Origin: Zhihengliuella flava
Lineage (GTDB): Bacteria; Actinomycetota; Actinomycetes; Actinomycetales; Micrococcaceae
Direction of reading: 5' to 3'
Length of the DNA stretch: 64,000 bases
NCBI RefSeq assembly: GCF_015751895.1
Contig: NZ_JADOTZ010000001.1
Coordinates: 620,001 to 684,000 of the forward strand
In this document: in pieces, positions 1-8,924 of the stretch
Position numbering within the stretch: the stretch's first letter is position 1
Layout: each line of letters opens with the position of its first letter
The notes under the pieces: model-generated
What the model was told of the DNA's origin: nothing
The model's input: only the letters and a program-made list of their open reading frames with translations
The model's database searches: none
Position numbers and translations under genes: made by a program

Positions 1-79
1 TGGGACGGCACACCTGCTACGGCGCATAACTTCTGTTTCATAGCTAGGCGCTCATCGCTTACCACTCATCGGGTTTCCA

Positions 80-421
80 TCAGTCTTCTGACCCGCTTTC
101 AGGTTGAACGTTTGCTTCGGCGCGTCCGCAAGTCGCGAACGCGTCGATGGCCGCGTGCATCACCGACTCATCCGGCGTCGGCACCGGGGCACGAAAGGCC
201 CGGGCGAACGCCCGCTTCTTGACGATGATGGCGGCACACTCCGGCTGCGGATGCATCCAAGCACCCCGACCGGACTTGCGCCGAGCGGGATCGGGGACAA
301 CGGTGAAGGGTGTTGTTTCCCGATCCAGGACCCAGCGCAGCAGCGCAGCCTGGTCATCAACACGACGGCATCCAATGCACGTCCGTTGCGGGCTGTGGTG
401 CTCGCTCACGTGACGCTCCAT
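80..421 (-). CDS. ylxR: YlxR family RNA-binding protein
   Basis: Small protein of 113 residues in the YlxR (DUF448) family, whose members have been reported as nucleic-acid-binding proteins that affect transcription or RNase P. The family signature is visible: a CIGCR motif about 14 residues from the start and a GRGAWMHP motif near the middle. It lies 124 bases downstream of nusA on the same strand, the usual rimP-nusA-ylxR-infB order, and infB should follow past the left edge. The ATG at 421 is chosen because the family begins shortly before the CIGCR motif. A longer frame would overlap nusA and encode unrelated low-complexity sequence. No strong Shine-Dalgarno is seen. Confidence 0.88.
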   Translation of the reverse strand: MERHVSEHHSPQRTCIGCRRVDDQAALLRWVLDRETTPFTVVPDPARRKSGRGAWMHPQPECAAIIVKKRAFARAFRAPVPTPDESVMHAAIDAFATCGRAEANVQPESGSED

Positions 422-545
422 CTGATCAATTCCGTCCGGCTGACGCCAAACCACCAACCAGTCTACCGCGAATGCGCAACTCGGGCCCCTCCCCTGCCGC
501 CTCGGCGGGGCGAAACGCCGGCCGATCCCGCCGAGCCCCCGCGGC

Positions 546-1526
546 CTATCGTCCGGCTGCCGCCTGAGCATCGGAGACGATGTCAATACGCCAACCGGTC
601 AACTTCGCCGCGAGTCGGGCGTTCTGCCCCTCCTTGCCGATGGCCAGCGATAGCTGGCTCTCGGGGACGATGACGCGCGCTTGACGCGACGCCTCATCCA
701 CAATCGTGACCGAGGACACCTTGGACGGGGACAGCGCCGAGCCGATGAACGTCGCCGGATCCTCGCTGAAGTCAACAATGTCGATCTTCTCGTCATTCAG
801 ATCATTCATCACCGCGCGCACGCGGGTGCCCATCTCGCCGATGCAGGCTCCCTTGGCATTAATGCCAGCCTTGGTGGCGTGGACGGCGATCTTGCTGCGG
901 TGCCCCGCCTCACGGGCCACGGCGATGATGCTCACGGAACCATCCGCGATCTCGGGAACCTCGAGCTTGAACAGCTCTTTGACGAGGTTCGGGTGCGTCC
1001 GCGAGAGCGTGACTGATGGCCCCTTGGTGCCCTTGGTCACCGAGGTGACGTAGGCGCGCAGACGGCCTCCGTGCGGGTAGGACTCGCCTGGAACCTGCTC
1101 GGGAGGAGGCAGGAGGGCCTCGATCTCGCCGAGGTCCACCTGCACCATGTGCGGATTGTTGCCCTGCTGAATCTGGCCGGAGACCAATTGGCCCTCGCGG
1201 CCCTTGAAGCGACCCAGCACCTTGTCATCCTCGGCGTCGCGCAGACGCTGCATGATGACCTGACGCGCCGTCGATGCCGCAACGCGTCCGAAGCCCTCCG
1301 GGGTGTCGTCAAACTGCCCGACGACGGTGCCGTCCTTTTCGATCTCGTCCGCCCAAATCGTCACGTGGCCGCTCTTGGGGTCCATTTCGGCGCGGGCGCG
1401 AGAGAAGGCTCCGGGGGTCTTGTGGTAAGCGGCCAGAAGGGCCTGCTCGATGGTCGGGATGACCTGCTCCAGCTCGACCCCCCGCTCACTGACCAAGAGG
1501 CGCAGCGCGCTCATATCGATATCCAT
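546..1526 (-). CDS. nusA: Transcription termination/antitermination protein NusA
   Basis: NusA of 326 residues, which binds RNA polymerase and nascent RNA and controls pausing, termination and antitermination. The N-terminal RNAP-binding domain occupies roughly residues 1-100. An S1 domain follows, then two KH domains (the [11 protein letters not shown] and [15 protein letters not shown] segments). The protein stops after KH2 and lacks the acidic repeats of the E. coli protein, as is usual in Actinomycetota. The start lies one base after the rimP stop, so the two are probably translated from one mRNA. Confidence 0.96.
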   Translation of the reverse strand: MDIDMSALRLLVSERGVELEQVIPTIEQALLAAYHKTPGAFSRARAEMDPKSGHVTIWADEIEKDGTVVGQFDDTPEGFGRVAASTARQVIMQRLRDAEDDKVLGRFKGREGQLVSGQIQQGNNPHMVQVDLGEIEALLPPPEQVPGESYPHGGRLRAYVTSVTKGTKGPSVTLSRTHPNLVKELFKLEVPEIADGSVSIIAVAREAGHRSKIAVHATKAGINAKGACIGEMGTRVRAVMNDLNDEKIDIVDFSEDPATFIGSALSPSKVSSVTIVDEASRQARVIVPESQLSLAIGKEGQNARLAAKLTGWRIDIVSDAQAAAGR

Positions 1527-1527
1527 C

Positions 1528-2088
1528 TCAGGCCTCCTCGTTGCTGTCGAGAATCGTCTCGGCGCCCGGGTCTGGGCGATTAAATTCCACTTCTACCTTG
1601 CCGTGAACGACCTGCTCGAACGGCAGGCTCACGGGATCGCCGGGCTTGGGCTTCATGCCCTTCTTGGGCTGGATCTCCGGCACCAACACCACGCCACCGT
1701 CCGTGACCTCACGGAGGCGTCCGGTGACGTTGTCCGCGCCGGCGATCCTGGCGGTCACCATACGGCCCAGATTCCGGCGCCAGTGGCGCGGCTCGGTCAG
1801 CGGGCGACTCACGCCGAACGAGGACACCTCGAGATCGTAGGGGGCCTCGGAGTCCTGCGGGTCCTGATCAAGGGCGCGGGAGACGGACTCAGAGACCTCG
1901 GCGATCGTGTCCAGGTCGACGCCGTCTGTACCGGTTTCACGATCAACCACCACGTGCACCACGCGGTGCGTTCCCGACCGGCGCAGCTCGACTTCCTCGA
2001 GGATCAGGCCGTGGGAGGCAACCGTGGGCCTCAGGTACTCCGTGAGGCGGTCCGCCTCTGGTTGGGCGTTCTCCGGCGTGCCGGGCAT
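1528..2088 (-). CDS. rimP: Ribosome maturation factor RimP
   Basis: RimP of 186 residues, needed for maturation of the 30S subunit. The family pattern of a conserved N-terminal domain (LRPTVASHGLILEEVELRR, then RVVHVVVDRE) and a small beta-barrel C-terminal domain (VSSFGVSRPLTEPRHW) is clear. The ATG at 2088 is chosen because a GGGAGG ribosome-binding site sits about six bases upstream. Another in-frame ATG at 2103 has no such site. First gene of the rimP-nusA-ylxR operon, divergent from the membrane protein starting at 2207. Confidence 0.94.
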   Translation of the reverse strand: MPGTPENAQPEADRLTEYLRPTVASHGLILEEVELRRSGTHRVVHVVVDRETGTDGVDLDTIAEVSESVSRALDQDPQDSEAPYDLEVSSFGVSRPLTEPRHWRRNLGRMVTARIAGADNVTGRLREVTDGGVVLVPEIQPKKGMKPKPGDPVSLPFEQVVHGKVEVEFNRPDPGAETILDSNEEA

Positions 2089-2206
2089 CAGTTCCTCCCA
2101 CATATTCGATGTTGTGGCCACCAGACTATCGACTCGACACGCTTTTCGCTTGCTGGGCACCTCTGGTGGCGCGCAAACGGCTCTGCCCCGTGGGATGATC
2201 GACGTG

Positions 2207-3241
2207 ATGAGCCAGCATGCCCGCCACACCGCAACCCGTCCACCACGGCGCCCGCCGTGGTGGCGGCGAACGGCCCGTGGACTGCGCCAAATCGTGGTTC
2301 TGACTCTTCTCGCGGCCATCGTCGTCGCGCTCGGGACCACGGTGTCCACACTGCCGCCTGAACGCCGCGCCGCCGATGCGGCGACGGGCGAGGGCCAACG
2401 CCCTCGTGTTGAAGAACACGTTGAGCTCGTCGCCGAACGCGTGGCCCAGGAGACACCGGAGGCTCTGCCCGACGCCATCGCGCGGGCCCTCGAGCGCCAT
2501 CCGCACTTGATCGGCCCCCCAGAACGGACTGAGCCGTGGTTCGAGGCGTTGCCATCGCCCGTGTCCACTGACTCGCCCGACGGCGATGAGGAAGCGGCCC
2601 CCTTACCAGAGGTGCTCGAGCTCGCCACGCGCGAGACGTTAACGCGGGCACTGAACGTCACGGTGGACCCCGAGGCCCGCGATGCCACCGGAACGGCCGT
2701 GCCCGCCGAGCGCCTGCGCACGCTCGTCGCCGTCGGGTTAGAGCAGTGGCAGGCGCTCGCTCACGTCGATCCGGACGCCGCAGCGGCCGTGCGTGAAGAT
2801 CTCCTCGCGGCGGACGCGCAACCAGACGACGTCGGCACCGCTGACGAGCGGGCCTGCGGCGCCCTCGAACAGGCGGCCGCGACCGCCTACGAGCTGGCCT
2901 ACCTCTACGAGTACACCGCGGTGCGCACGGGCACCGATCGCGACGACGACGACGCCGACGGGACGTGGCGGTGGCGGGCTGCCGCCGCCCGGGCCACCAC
3001 CGGCGACCACCTGGCTGCCCTCTTGCCCACGGGCTGCACGGCGCTGCGCAGCCCGGCTTATCCCGCGCCCGCCGACTCGGCGCTCGCGGACCGCGCCAGC
3101 GCCCTAGAGGGCCGCTGGGCGCTCGAGCTGCGCGAGGCCGCTGCGGCTGTTCACCCGGCCGCGCGGGCGGCCCTCATGGAACAGGCCCTGACCGCCGCGG
3201 GCGAGACGTGGGTTGGTTTCGCCAGGGCCGAGTTCGATTAG
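2207..3241 (+). CDS. Membrane-anchored DUF4439-like (ferritin-like) protein
   Basis: Protein of 344 residues of unknown function. A basic, proline-rich N-terminus is followed by one hydrophobic segment (about residues 27-47), predicting a single-pass anchor with the rest outside the membrane. The C-terminal third is alanine-rich and helical (ACGALEQAAATAYELAYLYEY and a closing helix before AEFD), resembling the DUF4439 ferritin-like domain often found between proS and rimP in Micrococcaceae. GTG 2204 and ATG 2195 are alternative starts. It converges on the TSUP gene, whose stop overlaps its own by four bases. The domain call comes from pattern and position and is moderately sure. Confidence 0.72.
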   Translation: MSQHARHTATRPPRRPPWWRRTARGLRQIVVLTLLAAIVVALGTTVSTLPPERRAADAATGEGQRPRVEEHVELVAERVAQETPEALPDAIARALERHPHLIGPPERTEPWFEALPSPVSTDSPDGDEEAAPLPEVLELATRETLTRALNVTVDPEARDATGTAVPAERLRTLVAVGLEQWQALAHVDPDAAAAVREDLLAADAQPDDVGTADERACGALEQAAATAYELAYLYEYTAVRTGTDRDDDDADGTWRWRAAAARATTGDHLAALLPTGCTALRSPAYPAPADSALADRASALEGRWALELREAAAAVHPAARAALMEQALTAAGETWVGFARAEFD

Positions 3242-4068
3242 GCCGCGAAGTCGGCCACGACGTCGTACCCCAAGCGCGCGATGAGCACGGTCACGACGAT
3301 CAGGAAGATCACGCGGATGAACTTGCTGCCCTTGCTGATGGCCATCCGGGCGCCCACGTACCCGCCCACCATGTTCGCGAGGCCGAGAACGAGCCCCAGT
3401 CCCCACAAGAGGTGGCCGCTCGGCAGAAAGAACGCGAGCGCACCAAGGTTCGTCGCCATGTTGACGAGCTTGGCCTTGGCCGAGGATTCGAGAAAGTTGT
3501 AGCCGAGGAACACCACGAGGGCGATGATCAGGAAGGACCCAGTCCCCGGACCCAAGAGGCCGTCGTAGAAACCGATGATGAGGCCAATGAGCGCGGCGAC
3601 CGCGTGATGGCGGCGCCCGCTGTGGCGGAGCTGGGTCAACTCCCCCACGGTCGGCTTGACCGCGGTGAAAATGGCCACCGCCACGAGCGCGGCGACGATG
3701 ACCGGCTTGATCACCTCGGCCGGCAGGACCGCCGCGATCATGGCGCCGCCGAAGCTTCCGGCGAGCGCGATCAGCGCCATCGGAATCGCCGTGCGCAGGT
3801 CCGGATGGACCCGCCGGTAGTACGTCACGGCGCTCGTGGTGGTGCCAAAGATGGAGCCCATCTTGTTGGTGGCCAGCGCCTGGACGGGCGTGATGCCGGG
3901 CACCAGCAAGAGGGCCGGTAACTGCACCAATCCGCCGCCGCCGACCACCGCGTCGACCCAGCCCGCGGCGAACCCTACGACGATGATGAGCAGCAGGGTT
4001 CCGAGCTGGATGGCCTCCAGCCCGGAACCCGTCAGCCACCCGTACGCATCGGGCGCGAACAGCTCCAC
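3238..4068 (-). CDS. TSUP family sulfite/sulfonate exporter-like membrane protein
   Basis: Integral membrane protein of 276 residues in the TauE/SafE (TSUP) family, which moves sulfur-containing or other organic anions. The two family repeats are visible: a glycine-rich loop (GWVDAVVGGGGLVQLPALLL) after the first helix, and a second (GFYDGLLGPGTGSFLIIALV) in the second half. About eight hydrophobic segments are present. The GTG at 4068 lies one base past the proS stop. It is chosen because upstream sequence reads proS in another frame. The substrate cannot be told. The gene is probably co-transcribed with proS. Confidence 0.86.
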   Translation of the reverse strand: MELFAPDAYGWLTGSGLEAIQLGTLLLIIVVGFAAGWVDAVVGGGGLVQLPALLLVPGITPVQALATNKMGSIFGTTTSAVTYYRRVHPDLRTAIPMALIALAGSFGGAMIAAVLPAEVIKPVIVAALVAVAIFTAVKPTVGELTQLRHSGRRHHAVAALIGLIIGFYDGLLGPGTGSFLIIALVVFLGYNFLESSAKAKLVNMATNLGALAFFLPSGHLLWGLGLVLGLANMVGGYVGARMAISKGSKFIRVIFLIVVTVLIARLGYDVVADFAA

Positions 4069-4069
4069 G

Positions 4070-5869
4070 TTAGCCGCGGACGATGCCGGCCACGTGGTCG
4101 ACGACGTCCGCGACGGCGACGTTCTCCCGCTCGCCGGTGGCGCGATCCTTAACCTCGATCTGGCCGTCGGCGAAGCCACGGCCTACGACGACGACTGTCG
4201 GGATGCCGATGAGCTCGGCGTCACCAAACTTCACGCCGGCGGAGACCTTGGGGCGGTCGTCGTAAAGCACCTCAACGCCGCGGGATTCGAGGTCGGCGAC
4301 GATCTTCTCCGCCCCCTCGATCAGCTCATCGCCCTTGCCCGTGACAAGCACGTGCACGTCCGCGGGAGCGACGCTGCGCGGCCAGATGAGCCCCTGATCG
4401 TCGTGGTAGTGCTCAGCGATCGCGGCGACCGCGCGGGTGACGCCGATGCCGTAGGAGCCCATCGTGACCGTGGCTTGCTTGCCGTTGGCATCCAAGACCC
4501 GAAGATGCAGAGCCTCGGCGTACTTCCGGCCGAGCTGGAAGATGTGCCCGAGTTCAATGCCACGGGCGGTCTGCAGCGGCCCGGAACCGTCCGGCGCCTC
4601 GTCGCCCTCCCGGACTTCGCACGCCTCGATAGTCCCGTCCCACGTGAAGTCACGTCCGGCCACCAGCCCGAAGACGTGCTGGCCGCGAACGTTGGCGCCG
4701 GTAATCCACGTCGTACCGGAAACGACGCGCGGATCGACGAGGTACGTCAGCCCCGTGGCGCCCTCGCTACCGAGGACCTGGTGATCCAGCCCCAGCCCGG
4801 GGCCCATGTACCCCTTGACCAGGAGCGGGTGGGAGCGCAGGTCCTCGTCGCTGGCCTGCTCCACCGAGACCTCACCGCTGATCTCCATCAGCAGGCCAAT
4901 ATTCGCCTGAACCCGCTTCAGATCCACTCCGCGATCCCCGGGGACTCCCACGATGACGACCTGCCGGGCCCCGGACGGGTGCACGATGGTGAGCGCGACG
5001 TTCTTCAGGGTGTCCGCAGCGGTCCACTGACCGTCCTCGCGAGGTGCGATCTCATTCGCGGCGTCGACCAGCGTGGCGATCGTCGGCGTATTCGGGGTGT
5101 GCCGGACTTGGAAGGAGGCCGCGTCGTCGTACGGGATCTCCTCCGGCACCACGGTGCTGACGGCCTCCACGTTGGCCGCGTACCCGCCGGCGGAGCGCAC
5201 GAACGTGTCCTCGCCAATCGGCGTGGGGTGCAGGAACTCCTCGGAGGTAGAGCCGCCCATGGCCCCGGCCGTCGCGGCCACGGGAACCACTTCGAGGCCG
5301 AGGCGCTCGAAAATCTTGAGGTAGGCGGCGCGGTGCTTCTGGTAGGCCTCCTCCAGCCCCTCATCGTCGATGGTGAAGGAGTAGGAATCCTTCATGACGA
5401 ACTCGCGGCCGCGCAGCAGACCGGCCCGCGGGCGGGCCTCATCGCGGTACTTCTGCTGGATCTGGTACAGGTAAACCGGCAGATCCTTGTACGAGTTGTA
5501 GAGGTCCTTCACCAGCAGGGTGAACATTTCCTCGTGTGTGGGGGCCAGCAGGTAATCCGCGTCCTTGCGGTCCTGCAGGCGGAACAGGCCCTCGCCGTAC
5601 TCTTCCCACCGGCCCGTGGCCTCGTACGGCTCACGCGGCAGTAGGGCTGGGAAGGACACTTCCTGGCCGCCAATCGCGTTCATTTCCTCCCGCACAATGG
5701 CCTCAACCTTGGCCAGGACCTTCAGCCCCATGGGCAGCCACGTGTAAATGCCGGGTGCGGCGCGGCGGATGTAACCGGCGCGCATTAGGAGCTGATGACT
5801 TGCGACTTCGGCGTCTGCGGGGTTGTCCCGGAGCGTGCGCAAGAACAGGGTGGAAAGGCGAAGTGCCAC
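4070..5869 (-). CDS. proS: Proline--tRNA ligase
   Basis: Prolyl-tRNA synthetase of 599 residues, bacterial (ProS type 1) form, which charges tRNA-Pro. Class II motifs are visible: motif 1 around [20 protein letters not shown], motif 2 with the [21 protein letters not shown] arginine, and motif 3 in [17 protein letters not shown] large insertion between motifs 2 and 3 (about residues 220-400) is the cis-editing domain that clears mischarged Ala. The C-terminal anticodon-binding domain carries [24 protein letters not shown]. It belongs to the conserved ispG-proS-rimP row, here separated from ispG by about 14 kb of accessory DNA. Confidence 0.97.
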   Translation of the reverse strand: MALRLSTLFLRTLRDNPADAEVASHQLLMRAGYIRRAAPGIYTWLPMGLKVLAKVEAIVREEMNAIGGQEVSFPALLPREPYEATGRWEEYGEGLFRLQDRKDADYLLAPTHEEMFTLLVKDLYNSYKDLPVYLYQIQQKYRDEARPRAGLLRGREFVMKDSYSFTIDDEGLEEAYQKHRAAYLKIFERLGLEVVPVAATAGAMGGSTSEEFLHPTPIGEDTFVRSAGGYAANVEAVSTVVPEEIPYDDAASFQVRHTPNTPTIATLVDAANEIAPREDGQWTAADTLKNVALTIVHPSGARQVVIVGVPGDRGVDLKRVQANIGLLMEISGEVSVEQASDEDLRSHPLLVKGYMGPGLGLDHQVLGSEGATGLTYLVDPRVVSGTTWITGANVRGQHVFGLVAGRDFTWDGTIEACEVREGDEAPDGSGPLQTARGIELGHIFQLGRKYAEALHLRVLDANGKQATVTMGSYGIGVTRAVAAIAEHYHDDQGLIWPRSVAPADVHVLVTGKGDELIEGAEKIVADLESRGVEVLYDDRPKVSAGVKFGDAELIGIPTVVVVGRGFADGQIEVKDRATGERENVAVADVVDHVAGIVRG

Positions 5870-5996
5870 TAGCGTTCCGATCGACGTTGTTTCAGTTCAA
5901 ACCTCACTCCCGCGTGCAGCGGTATGTAGTCCCCCTACTCTAGCGTCATCAACCGTGTTATTGCGCCTCGATTCCGCTTCGCCCGGTGGGGCCAAC

Positions 5997-6010
5997 TAGG
6001 CTCATTCTCC
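5997..6010 (+). promoter_or_regulatory. Putative -10 element of a leaderless promoter for the BenE-type gene
   Basis: TAGGCT at 5997-6002 ends eight bases before the GTG at 6011. With transcription starting at the GTG the mRNA would have no leader, which fits the missing Shine-Dalgarno. The same geometry recurs before the genes at 28274 and 58035. No convincing -35 is seen. Confidence 0.4.
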
Positions 6011-7180
6011 GTGCGCGCTATGTTGAGGTTTTCGCAGCCCATCACCGCCGGCGTGATGGCCGCGGTGACCGGCTTCGCGTCGTCGTTCGCGATTGTCCTC
6101 GCCGGCCTCAGCGCAGTCGGTGCCAGCGCAACCCAACTCACCTCGGCGCTTCTGGCCGTGTGCCTGCTCAACGGCGTTCTGGCCATGGCGCTCAGCTGGG
6201 CTACACGCCTGCCGCTCTCCTTCGCCTGGTCCACGCCGGGAGCCGCGCTTCTGGCCACGGCGGGCGCGGTGACGGACCAGTTCGACGCCGCCGTGGGCGC
6301 CCTCATCGTGACCGCGGCCCTGATCGTGGTCACCGGGTGTTGGCCCGCGCTCGGCCGGCTGGTCGGCCGGATTCCGGCCTCGATCGCGGCGGCCATGCTG
6401 GCCGGAATCCTCTTCCCGATCTGCCTCGCCCCGGTGACCGCGTCGCTCGAGTTGCCCGCCTACGCCCTGCCGATCGTCGTCGTGTGGTTGGCGGCCCGCC
6501 GGTGGGCTCCACGCGCCGCGGTCCCGGCGGCGATGCTGGCCACGGCTGTCGCCGTGGCGGTTTACGCCTGGGGTACGACGCCGCCGCCCGCCTCCGCGCT
6601 GCTGCCGCGCCTCGAGTTCGTGGCGCCGGCGTGGGATCCGGCCGTGATCGTGGCCCTCTCCGTTCCGCTGTACATCGTGACGATGGCCGGGCAGAACCTG
6701 CCCGGATTCACCGTGTTGACCACGTTCGGGTACCGCCAGCCCGTGGCCACCCCGGTGCTGCTGTCCTCGGGCGCGGCCAGCGGCGTCGGCGCCCTGTTCG
6801 CGGCACCGACCGTGAATTTGGCGGCGCTGTCGGCGGCGATCGTCGCGGGGCCGGAAGCCGGCGAGGAGCGCGATCACCGCTGGATCGCCGCGTTCACCGG
6901 TGGCGCCACCTATGTGGTGCTCGGGCTGGCCGCGCCGTTCGCCACCCTGCTCGTCGAGGCGGCACCGGAGTCGCTCATTCAGGCGGCCGCCGGGCTGGCC
7001 CTCATGACGGCCATGCTGAACGCAGTCTCCACTGCGTTTGAGCGGGAGGACCAGCGGCTCGTCGCGCTCGGCACGTTCCTCGTCGTCGCCTCCGGCCTGA
7101 CGATCGCGGGCATCGGCTCGGCGTTCTGGGGCCTGCTGGCCGGCGGGGCCCTCCTTCTCACGCTCCCCCGCCGGCGCTAG
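6011..7180 (+). CDS. BenE-family benzoate/H+ symporter-like transporter
   Basis: Membrane protein of 389 residues with about twelve hydrophobic segments, belonging to the BenE family of proton-coupled aromatic acid carriers. The N-terminal half carries the family patterns PLSFAWSTPGAALLATAG and a second repeat near TMAGQNLPGFTVLTTFGY. No benzoate-degradation genes lie nearby, so the substrate is unassigned. The GTG at 6011 is preferred because a TAGGCT box sits eight bases upstream; the ATG at 6020 is possible. Divergent from proS. Confidence 0.85.
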   Translation: MRAMLRFSQPITAGVMAAVTGFASSFAIVLAGLSAVGASATQLTSALLAVCLLNGVLAMALSWATRLPLSFAWSTPGAALLATAGAVTDQFDAAVGALIVTAALIVVTGCWPALGRLVGRIPASIAAAMLAGILFPICLAPVTASLELPAYALPIVVVWLAARRWAPRAAVPAAMLATAVAVAVYAWGTTPPPASALLPRLEFVAPAWDPAVIVALSVPLYIVTMAGQNLPGFTVLTTFGYRQPVATPVLLSSGAASGVGALFAAPTVNLAALSAAIVAGPEAGEERDHRWIAAFTGGATYVVLGLAAPFATLLVEAAPESLIQAAAGLALMTAMLNAVSTAFEREDQRLVALGTFLVVASGLTIAGIGSAFWGLLAGGALLLTLPRRR

Positions 7181-7240
7181 GCTCGCTGCAATACGTCAAT
7201 TGGCCGGCAAAGCAGCCGTCACAAGGTCGAGGGGATCCAG

Positions 7241-7666
7241 ATGAGCAGCCAGACCCACCAGTCAGTGAGCAACACGGGCAATGAACACACAGAGTCCGCG
7301 TCTCACGACACGCTGAAAGCCAGCGCCGCGTTCGTCATCTGGGGCATCGTGTTGCTGGTCGTCTCACCGTTGGCGGGACTCCCGTTGTACTCCGCGCTGC
7401 TCTACACGGGCTTCCGCTACATCGACGCGGGAGCCCTCGGCTTCATGGGATTCGTGTCCGTCGCGGGCACGATCGTAGGGCTCGTCCTCTTGCTGATCGG
7501 CATTTACCGGGCCCTGACCGCAGTGCATGTCGGGGCCCGGGAGGCGGCACGCGCGAGCGGTCGGCTCATCACCGGACCTCAGCGCGACGCCGCCCCGGAA
7601 GAACGGCTCGACGACCCCAATCCCGCCCCCAAACCGGAGTCAACCATCATCGTCCGCCGAGACTAG
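7241..7666 (+). CDS. Small two-helix membrane protein, unknown
   Basis: Protein of 141 residues with a polar N-terminus, two hydrophobic segments (about residues 30-53 and 66-90) and a charged, proline-rich tail, so probably a two-pass membrane protein. A GGGG-rich ribosome-binding site lies about eight bases before the ATG. A TAGGCT box overlapping the stop of the upstream transporter (7178-7183) could be its own promoter. No family is recognised. Similar small proteins are common in Micrococcaceae. Confidence 0.7.
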   Translation: MSSQTHQSVSNTGNEHTESASHDTLKASAAFVIWGIVLLVVSPLAGLPLYSALLYTGFRYIDAGALGFMGFVSVAGTIVGLVLLLIGIYRALTAVHVGAREAARASGRLITGPQRDAAPEERLDDPNPAPKPESTIIVRRD

Positions 7667-7690
7667 ACGCGGGCCGGGTTCATTGCCTGC

Positions 7691-8545
7691 CTACTCAGGC
7701 TCGATGGGGATCCAAAGCCGCGCGGTCCCCTGGGCGCTGCCCGGCTCCAGGTCCGCGGTCATGAGCTGCGGCCCCGGCGCCCAGCGGTAGGGGTTGGACG
7801 GGAACCATTCGGTAGCCGCGTCCGCCCAGAGCTGCTGTGCGACCTGCGGCATCTGCCCCTCGGCTTCAAAGACCACCCACGTGCCGGCCGGCAGGTGCAG
7901 TTCCTCGAATTCCACCGGGGTGTCCTGAGTGGTCGCGGCCGCGCGCCAGTAGTCGACGTCGCTCCCCTCCGTGGCGTCCGGCTGGTTCCCGGCCGTCACG
8001 GACAGCAGCCCGCGCGGTTCGACGTCGTTCAGCGCCGCCATCCGTTCGCGCACCTCGGCAGGAATCGAGCGCTCGAAGTCGATGATGGCCTGGTTCGGGC
8101 CGGAATACACCACGGGAACGGTGGCCCGGAGGCCGACGAGTGTGGTGGCTGGCAAGTCAACGATGCGATGGTTCATCGGCGTCGTCCCTTCTACTCGGAG
8201 ATGAAATGAGAGACGAGACTGGGACGCCAGGCTGGCACCGGGTTCGCGGGCCTGGGCCGGCGAGATCCCGTGGACGGCGCGGAAGGCCCGCGTGAACGCC
8301 TCGGCCGAGGTGTACCCGTACCGGATGGCGACGTCGAGGATGCCGTCCCCGCGCAGGATGTCCGCGGCCGCTACGGTCATGCGGCGGCGCCGAACGTATT
8401 CGGACACCGGCATGCCGGACAGCGTGGAGAACATTCGCCGGAAGTGGTATTCGCTGGTCATCGCCGCGCGGGCGACGTCGGCCATGTTCAGTTCCTCGGT
8501 GAGGTTGGCTTCGATCAGCTCGAGTGCGTCGTTCCACAAGTGCAC
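7691..8545 (-). CDS. AraC-family regulator with GyrI-like effector domain
   Basis: Transcription factor of 284 residues. The first 100 residues form an AraC double helix-turn-helix (NMADVARAAMTSEYHFRRMF and ILDVAIRYGYTSAEAFTRAF). After a linker, residues from about 125 form a GyrI-like small-molecule-binding domain (family pattern LPATTLVGLRATVP). This places it with Rob/SoxS-type multidrug or stress sensors. The GTG at 8545 is chosen because AAAGGGG lies about seven bases upstream. No target gene is evident. It is the last gene before the restriction island. Confidence 0.86.
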   Translation of the reverse strand: MHLWNDALELIEANLTEELNMADVARAAMTSEYHFRRMFSTLSGMPVSEYVRRRRMTVAAADILRGDGILDVAIRYGYTSAEAFTRAFRAVHGISPAQAREPGASLASQSRLSFHLRVEGTTPMNHRIVDLPATTLVGLRATVPVVYSGPNQAIIDFERSIPAEVRERMAALNDVEPRGLLSVTAGNQPDATEGSDVDYWRAAATTQDTPVEFEELHLPAGTWVVFEAEGQMPQVAQQLWADAATEWFPSNPYRWAPGPQLMTADLEPGSAQGTARLWIPIEPE

Positions 8546-8657
8546 GCTCGCGCCCCTTTCTCTCGAATCCAACCTACGAGTCGGCTGGCACCACCCGCCC
8601 GACAATCCGTGCCCGAAATCGTCGGCTCATCGGGTGCCGGTACACGGCGGTAAAGAC

Positions 8658-8713
8658 TTAACTCGCGTGGCCTTCAAGAGAGGGCTCGCTGAAGCGTTCC
8701 ATCACGCCACGGC
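8658..8713 (-). pseudogene. Relic of the 3' end of a second hsdR gene
   Basis: On the minus strand this stretch reads in frame as RGVMERFSEPSLEGHAS followed by TAA. That is the C-terminal end of the intact HsdR encoded at 10263-13712 (RGVMERFSGPTLEGHAS), with two residues changed and several silent changes. Similarity stops abruptly at about 8713. It is the leftover tail of another hsdR allele, now separated from the intact hsdR by the gene at 8925. Confidence 0.82.
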
Positions 8714-8924
8714 AATACCAGCAGCGACCAGACTGGTGAGCCATTCGGCACTTCGATGGCCTTGTTTGCCTGCCCATGCCGAACTCATACGAGCAGCACT
8801 CTCCTACACATCCGCAGCCCCCCGCCTCGATGATCTACCAATCTATGGACACCTCTGGCTATTGTAGACAAACTGTTACCGCTCATACACGACGCCTTCA
8901 ACCACAAAGCTACAGGGGAATAGC
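8714..8924. other. Intergenic segment at the island edge, no gene seen
   Basis: Together with 8546-8713 this makes a gap of 379 bases between the AraC gene and the plus-strand gene at 8925. Apart from the hsdR relic, no reading frame, tRNA or insertion-sequence end was recognised. Base composition shifts from GC-rich to AT-rich at about 8850. The promoter of the gene at 8925 must lie in this AT-rich end, but no single promoter can be picked. Confidence 0.5.

Noticed and set aside
422-545. A leader or attenuator between nusA and ylxR
   Set aside because: The segment is GC-rich with several weak pairings, but no single convincing hairpin or conserved element could be picked.
1907-2206. Extending the DUF4439-like protein upstream into rimP
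   Set aside because: The extra residues are translated from the rimP coding strand in reverse and lack protein-like character; the hydrophobic anchor belongs near the N-terminus.
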